From NCBI GenBank assembly GCA_039707655.1, contig CM077667.1:152249142-152313141 (forward strand): DNA of 64,000 nt, given 5' to 3'. This DNA is from Elymus sibiricus (lineage: Eukaryota > Streptophyta > Magnoliopsida > Poales > Poaceae). Position numbers and translations under genes: made by a program. Below the pieces are notes generated by a model, which was not told the origin of the DNA, did not search any database, and was given only the letters and a program-made list of their open reading frames with translations. Shown one piece after another: positions 57,861-64,000 of this stretch; position 1 is the stretch's first letter; each line of letters opens with the position of its first letter.

Positions 57861-60800
57861 TGTAGCGTCCCGACTCAAAACGAGTCAAGCCTCTGTGTGT
57901 TTCGTGCCATCCCTGGATCAGTATGCTGGCACACACAGTACATCAATGTATATATCAAAAGTGCAATCACATGTAATAACGTAAATCTGATATATACCTC
58001 AAAATCTCAGCGAAAACAGTCAACGGGAGTGGAGTCCCAATAAAACACCAACGGCAGGTTGAGTGTAGTCCGTAACCCTGAATCGTACTCTTACTCGTCA
58101 TAGAAAAATATCTGCAACATGAGACGTTGCATCCGTGTAGGTCAGCATATTGAATATGCCAGCAAGTCACAGAAGAGAAGGGGTGGAAATAATCATCTAT
58201 CCTATATGCATATATGGCAGGTGGGGTTGTGAGTTTAAGTTTGCGTAAAGCCAATTTTATTCCTACAACAAGAGAGGGGGCAAAGCAAAAATTATTACTA
58301 CAATGTTGGTTGTTTAATGAGATGGTTCCACCAACCAATTCTCATACCCAAGTTAATAATAATACCCTCATCATTATAATTATTTGTGTTGAGACTTCCT
58401 GATAGTTTCAGTTCCTTTGGCTCAAATTGTCCATGACCGTGGACATGGCTAATCGATTAGGTTTGAGTACTCTGCAGAGTTTTGCACACGTTCCCCACAA
58501 GATTTGATCGCCAACGTTGACGTCCTCGCACTTCAGGGTGTTTGAGAACTGGATGATCAAAACATGGTCTTCCAAAGGGTTTCTCTGAGCCACTGTTGGT
58601 GCCCATCGAATCTTACCATTCATCTACATCTCGTAGCACCGCCCGTCCAGAGTCACCACGATGTCCAACCAAGCCAGAGCCCATAATGGCTTGTGGCTGT
58701 GCAGGTAAGCCTCGGGTCTTGAAGTATCCATCCATCTCTTTGTGCCTGGGTGGACCTTTCCGCGTGAATACTGGCGCTTCTCCAGCATCACCTAGGCTAA
58801 CCACTGGTTTCTCCTGGGCATCGTTCAATACCAACATCCACCCAGAGGTATATTGCATCATGAGGTCTTGAAAATAATTCTTGAAGTCTTGAGATCTTGA
58901 TCATCAATTAACTCTCACAGCTCTCATTGTAAGCACTCATCCAAACCCCGTCTACTAAAAGCATAGCAAAATAAAATAACGTTCCCGAGGCCAAAGTAAC
59001 AAGGGTTTATGGGTGTCTACCACATGATACTACTCAAGAACTAAAATTTCCAAGTACCTACTTTGCATGCAACGGTGGAGAAGGTGTAACTAATGCAATA
59101 AAAACAATAGGTAAAATATGATCAATGTGAACTTGCCTGGTAAGGTTGATGAAGATAATATCGCTCTTAGAAAATAACTTGATAGAACTATTCATCACTC
59201 TCTGATGAAATCTATATAATCAAACATTGCAATCATAAACAAACACTTCTAGCAATCAATACTATCAATCAAAAAGCAACACAAAAACCAAACACAAAAG
59301 TGTTGTGATGAAGGAAATACTTAAGACAAAAGTTAAAACAACAAAACTTCATCAAAACACCAAAGTAGTTTTCCCTACAAATAACCCTATTTTCAATACC
59401 AACAATACAACAACAAAGTAAAATCTAACAAGAGTATTTTAGTAAATATTTTACTAGCAAAGAAAGAATTACTTTTGAAGAACAACTAAGATTTATGAAA
59501 ACAACACCCTAAACAATATAAGTTTTCTAGCTAATAAACTTATCAGCAAGAAAAAATATAAAATACTAAAATAAGTAAAAAAATATATAAAACAACTAAG
59601 CTAACAGAAAGTAAAACCTATAAAACACTTTATAAAAATATTTTCAAATAGGAACTCCAACTAGCAATGGAAATCAATTGCATGTTATAATTGAACTAGT
59701 ATTGATTTCATGCAATCAACTAATAAATAACATAAAAATAAACTTGGTTGAAATACTACTGCTAACTAATGGAATACAAACTAAAACTTGTCAAGTAATA
59801 CAAAAGAAAACAAATTTAAAACAATTCAAACAAAAGAAATAGAAATAAACCTAAAAGAACTAAAACAGATTCTGTTTTGCTTGAAACCCTAATTTAAAAT
59901 ATTCTAAAAATTCCCAAATCATACATACTGATAAATAAAGTCAGTATTGACAAGTAGAAAAAAGAATCAACTCATAATCTATTTTTAAACTCAAGATATA
60001 AGCAATTTAGTGTTTGAATCAAATCTGTTTGAATTCAAATTTAAAAAATTCAAACATGGTCAAATTTTATATCTACAGAAACTAGACAAAAATTGTGACA
60101 CAATGCAAAAAGAATCAAATTAAAAACTCTAAAAATCCTAGGAGAAAATCAAATTGTAAAACAGAAACTATTCTATTTCTGAAATTAAAAACAGAAAAGA
60201 AAATCCTAACTAACGAACGGTGAGGCCACGAGGCGCTCTATGAGTGGACAGAAGCGTGCGCGTGCGGTTGCTAACGAGCAAGCGCCCACGGTTTAAAGAA
60301 AAATGCTTTGGCGAATTATTACATAAAAAAAACGGCCGAATCTTTTTATTAAACCGTAGGGGTACATGGGTTCTAATCTACATCGTAGATTACAGATCAG
60401 ACGGTGGAGGGAGGCGGCATCTTACAGAGGAGGTGGAGATGAACTCCGGCGAGGCTCCGGCGGGGCAGAGGCGGTGAAGTGGACGGGGAGACGTCTCCGG
60501 TGGTCCTCCAGCAATGGCGTCAGCACCAGATGATGCAGACGAGCGCGGGGACGACATTGGGGGCTTTGGCGTGGCTCGGGGACGATGGTCGCGACGATGG
60601 CAAGCTTCGAGGCGGCAAGGGTGTTCGGGTGGTCGACGGAGAGCTTGCTCCGATGGCTCTGGAGCTCGGGCGAGTGCACGGGAAGGTGCGGGCGATGGCG
60701 GCGTAGGGGATGGTGGTCTCAGGTGGTCGAGGGGGTGGCTAGGGCAAGCAGGGGGTCGGCAATGGCACGACGGCCGTGGCGGAGCTCCGGTGAGGGATTG

Positions 60801-61734
60801 CGAGGACGAGTGGGGCTCGGGGTTGGGGTTTAGGGGTGGAACGGGTGCAGGAGGCCTTAGACTTTATAGGGGAGGGCTCGGACGCGAGAATAGGAATGGG
60901 AGTGGCGAGATCCGATCGGGTCCGGTGCTGTTGCCGGCGAAGGAAGGAGGGGGATGAGGGAAGGAAAGAGGTGACCGCGCGAGAGAAGGGCCGGGCGCGG
61001 GTCCCACTGTCGGAGAGAGGTAGGGGATCCGCGATGGGATCGGTGGCCGATCCCAGGGGGATTCGGATCCGGTCCAGAGGAGATTTGGGCCGGAACTATT
61101 CCGTATGGTCCTCTGCAAGTTTTCCTAATAAACGAGATTTTCCTTTTATTTGAAAACAGGAAGGTAAAAGTGATTTGGTAAATCAAATCAAAATCAAAAA
61201 TGGAAGTTTTATATACCAAGATGATCAGCAAAATAAATTTAACAATATGAACATTTTTCCACGGTCAAAATAAATACTTTAGAAAAAATTATCTTTCAGA
61301 AATTGCCCTAATTGATTTTGTTTCCTTTTGCAAATATTTTTCAAATGACTCCCTAGGTTTTAGGGTTCAAATATTTCACAAAGATACCTCTGGTTTGGAG
61401 GGTCATGTTCCTCCTCTCAAAATGTGTGAATTTTGGGCATGTGGATTTGAATTCATTCAAAAATATAACCAAATGAAGTAAATACCAAATAGAAAAATTT
61501 CAGTAGTTTCCAGAATCCGAAATTTCAAATCCTTCACTTGAAGAAGTCATGTCATCTTCTCTCATTGTTTTGTATTGGATGAAATTTGAATTCAAAACAA
61601 AGGGGAAAGTCATTTTATTCCCACTCATTCAAAAGTTTTTAAAAGTTTCAAATTTTCACTCAAATTCATTCACTCAATCAATCAAACAATCATTTAGTTA
61701 AATGATATAACATTCCAAAGTTTGGGATGTTACA
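57861..61734 (-). repeat. Element H 5' LTR
   Basis: It mirrors 50475-54346 with scattered substitutions and small indels. The GC island lies at 60380-61080 and the minus-strand TATA-like box at 60862-60869. Confidence 0.93.
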
Positions 61735-61739
61735 GAAAC
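61735..61739. other. Target duplication GAAAC of element H, right copy
   Basis: It is identical to 50470-50474, confirming the ends of H. Confidence 0.9.
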
Positions 61740-63026
61740 CGATGCCCAAAAATCCTATAAATATACAAACCATCAAAAATAACCCTAGACTCTCCGCTCT
61801 GCCGCCGCAACTCTCTGTATCGATGAAAAACCAATCTGGAGGCGTTCCAGTACCCTGCCGGAGAGGGTAGATCATCTCCAGTGGCCATCTTGATCATCTC
61901 GGTGGAGGCCGTGACGAGGAGGGAGTAGTCCACCCTCGGGGCTGAGGGTATGTACCAGTAGCTATGTGTTCAATCTCTCTCTCTCTCGTGTTCTTGAGAT
62001 GTCACGATCTTGATGTATCACGGGCTTTGTTAATATAGTCGGATCATATGATGTGTTTCCCTTGCTATCACGTTGTGATGGATTGAGTTTTCCCTTTGAG
62101 ATTTCGTTACCAGATTGAATACTTTTATGGATTTGAGAACACTTGATATATGTCTTGCATGCGGATACCCGTGGTGACAATGGGGTGTTCTATTGATTCA
62201 CTTGATATATGTTTTGGTACTCAACTTGCGGATTCCCGCGGTGACATTGGGGAAATCTATGCATAGGGGTTGATACATGTTCTTGTCCTACTTTCTCTGA
62301 TAGAAATCTTGGGGCACTCTTTGAGGTTCTTTGTGTTGGATTGATTATTATGAATCTGAAATTGTTTGATGCGTATCGTATAATTAACTCATGGATACTT
62401 GTGGTGACATTGGAGTATCTAGGTGACATTAGAGTTGGTTGATGTGTATCATATGGTGTTATTCTAGTACGAACTCTTAGATAGATTGAACGGAAAGGAT
62501 AACTTGATGTCATCTTAGTACGAACTCTTAAATAGATTGATCGGAAAGAATAAATTGAAGGTGGTTTCGTACCCTACAAACAATTTCTTTTTATGTTCTC
62601 CGCTAGATAAGAACTTTGGAGTGATTCTTCATTGCACGTTGAGGGATGGTTATGTGATCCAATTATATTAGCATTGTTGAGAGATTGCACTAGCGAAAGT
62701 AAGGACCAATACCGTTTGTGCTCACTTTTGTTTCCTGCTACCTTGCTGTTTTTATATTTTCAGATTACAAAAACCTATATCTACCATCCATATTGCACTT
62801 GTATCACCATCTCTTCGCCGAACTAGTGCACCTATACAATTTGCCTATGTATTGGGTGTGTTGGGAACACAAGAGATTTCTTGTATTTGATTGCAGGGTT
62901 GTTTCAGAGCGACCATCTTCATCCTACACCTCCCACGGATTGATAAACCTTAGGTCATCCACTTGAGAGAAAATTGCTACTGTCCTACAAAACTCTGCGC
63001 TTGGAGGCCCAACATAGTAGACATCA
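61740..63026 (+). repeat. Element G 3' LTR, remainder
   Basis: It matches 44685-46021, including TATAAATATA near 61758 and a shorter (CT)n run at about 61975-61987. It ends AGTAGACATCA at 63026. Confidence 0.93.
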
Positions 63027-63031
63027 CACCT
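63027..63031. other. Target duplication CACCT of element G, right copy
   Basis: It matches 44329-44333 and places the host-gene junction within one codon. Confidence 0.92.
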
Positions 63032-63773
63032 GTCCGCCGATCGGGTGACAATCCCTCCGGTGCCGGTGAGCGGCCGCGCCCGCCATGAGGAGATCGAGCG
63101 ACGTCGCGCACGCCTGCCTCCGGATCTTCTCCATGACCCAAGGTACAACATCAACTCGCCGATGTGGGATACGTGGCTCCGCGACGAGCACGACCTGCAG
63201 CGGCAGTCATTTTTGCCGGTCGTCCACCTAGCCCACGCCGGCGACGTGCCGCTAGCCCGCCCAAGTGCGTGCTCGTAGGCGTGTCCGCGGCCTCACCCCG
63301 ACACCATCTCTGTCCCCGTCACCACCACCTCCGATGACCGAGGAGGAGGAGGCCGAGCTCATAAGGCGTGTGATGGAGGAATTCACACGCATGCACGATG
63401 AGCGTCAATGGGTGGACATGGAGAGGGTGATGGCCCTCTCTGCGGCCGGCGACGTGGCCATCCCTGAGCTGGAGATGGCTGCTGTCGCGAAGAAGGAGGT
63501 GAAGGAGAAGGTGGCGGAGGAGCCTCCCCTTGCGGCGTGGAACCCCTGGCTGGTGGCCAGAAGTGGGGGTGGATGGCCACTGCATCGGAGATGGCCGACG
63601 TGCTGGCTGTCCAGCCGTGGGCACCCACACCGCCGCGGTCACCCGAACTGGAGCAGGAGCCACGGGAGGAGGTGTTGCAGACGCCGCAGGCGCCTCCAGT
63701 CTGACAGGGGCTGCAAGCCCACCTTTGGCAGCCGCCTCCCTACGTCGACCTCACCAGCGACGGCGAGGAGTAG
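63032..63773 (+). pseudogene. Split gene, C-terminal part, with stops and frame shifts
   Basis: The frame entering from 44333 continues as SADRVTIPPVPVSGRARH, then EEIERRRARLPPDLLHDPRY and SPMWDTWLRDEHD, until TAG at 63276-63278. A +1 frame then carries MTEEEEAELIRRVMEEF and DMERVMALSAAGDVAIPELE. Near 63554 a missing G returns the frame to the first phase (WGWMATASEMADVL, PPRSPELEQ), with TGA at 63702-63704 and the likely original stop TAG at 63771-63773 after YVDLTSDGEE. I recall related wheat proteins with this SGRARHEEIERRRAR core, but no function. It is broken by two shifts and three stops in addition to the 18.7-kb insertion. Confidence 0.75.
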
Positions 63774-64000
63774 GACGGCGCTCCTGAAGACGGCGGCAGA
63801 GGGCTTCACCGGCGGGCGCCTTGTGTATATTTTTAATGCATGATAGACTTATGAATTAGGGTTTTTTTGAACAAATGAACTAGGGTTCCCTAGAACTATC
63901 AACGGCCTCTGTGGTCGGCATTAATGTTTAATTAAAGCTAATGCATGGTGATGTGATGTGATGTTTTAATATGATGTGATTTGATGTTTAATTAAGGCAA
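63774..64000 (+). other. 3' flank of the split gene
   Basis: AT-rich sequence follows the stop, with two GTTTAATTAA motifs and GATGTGATGTGATG repeats near 63950. No gene is seen. No clear polyadenylation signal was found. Confidence 0.5.

Larger units (their letters stand above)
50475..61734 (-). mobile_element. Gypsy element H, Gag-only (TR-GAG-like), 3.87-kb LTRs, TSD GAAAC
   Basis: This 11,260-bp element is inserted in the 3' LTR of G. Its LTRs (50475-54346 and 57861-61734) begin TGTAGCGTCCCGAC and end GGGATGTTACA on the plus strand. GAAAC flanks both sides (50470-50474, 61735-61739). A polypurine-like tract lies beside the left LTR and a diverged Met primer site beside the right LTR, so it runs on the minus strand. 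The 3.5-kb internal region encodes Gag-like proteins with several zinc knuckles and no protease, RT or integrase that I can find. It would rely on a partner element. Confidence 0.93.
44334..63026 (+). mobile_element. Gypsy element G, non-autonomous, inserted in the host gene, TSD CACCT
   Basis: LTRs are 44334-46021 and 50125-50474 plus 61740-63026 (the latter split by element H). It has a TGGCACCGTTGCCGGGGA primer site (Asp-tRNA type with one change) and the polypurine tract AAGCTTGGGGATGC. Without H it is 7,428 bp. Its one ORF lacks any recognisable pol domain, so it is non-autonomous. The LTR pair is mostly collinear; the 3' LTR lacks two short segments (near AGACCCTAGGCCTTG and AAAGTCTACAAAGAT). 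Confidence 0.94.

Overview
The window looks like a gene-poor, retrotransposon-dense block of a grass genome, most likely Triticeae (wheat, Aegilops, barley or rye). I base this on copia LTRs that read like the BARE/Angela/WIS family (TGTTGGAAATATGCCC start, TATAAATAGAGAGGG promoter box, ATTTTAATGCGTTCCTAGAG at the gag start), on several long-LTR Gypsy families, on a CACTA transposon with subterminal CACACGG-type repeats, and on nearly every pol gene being decayed. Family names come from remembered resemblance and were not searched. No prokaryotic features are present.

Layout, left to right. (A) 1-9911: minus-strand Gypsy chromovirus with LTRs of about 3.9 kb; the window starts inside its 3' LTR. 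The gag-pro-RT-RNase H-integrase-chromodomain frame is unbroken except for in-frame stops. (Fragment) 9912-10882: 3' part of an unrelated Gypsy-type LTR, into which A probably inserted. (C) 10883-36376: BARE/Angela-like copia element on the plus strand. Its gag is split by a CACTA transposon, 14113-31032, with a clean 3-bp target duplication (AAC). The CACTA carries a split B3-domain gene on the minus strand (14867-16608, six predicted exons), a ~508-bp tandem array, and a 224-codon ORF with a minisatellite. The array was itself hit by (B), a non-autonomous Athila-like Gypsy element at 18906-27771 (TSD TAAAT). (D) 36377-39722: a second, truncated copia internal domain attached directly to C's right LTR. 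(E) 39723-43585: truncated minus-strand Gypsy element.

(Host gene) 43586-44333 plus 63032-63773: a decayed copy of what I recall as a grass gene family, split by an 18.7-kb insertion. The insertion is (G) 44334-63026, a plus-strand non-autonomous Gypsy element with TSD CACCT. G's 3' LTR is interrupted by (H) 50475-61734, a minus-strand non-autonomous Gypsy element with 3.87-kb LTRs, a Gag with several zinc knuckles, no pol, and TSD GAAAC.

The nesting gives a relative order: copia C/D, then CACTA, then B; host gene, then G, then H. Four insertions (CACTA, B, G, H) have both ends and a verified target duplication inside the window. The least ordinary items are the splice-consistent B3-domain gene inside the CACTA element, the HindIII-site-centred polypurine-like motif repeated inside three different Gypsy families, a conserved non-coding block shared by those families, the Gag-only element H with its zinc-knuckle array, and an integrase stop codon shared by C and D. 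I see no convincing intact host gene.
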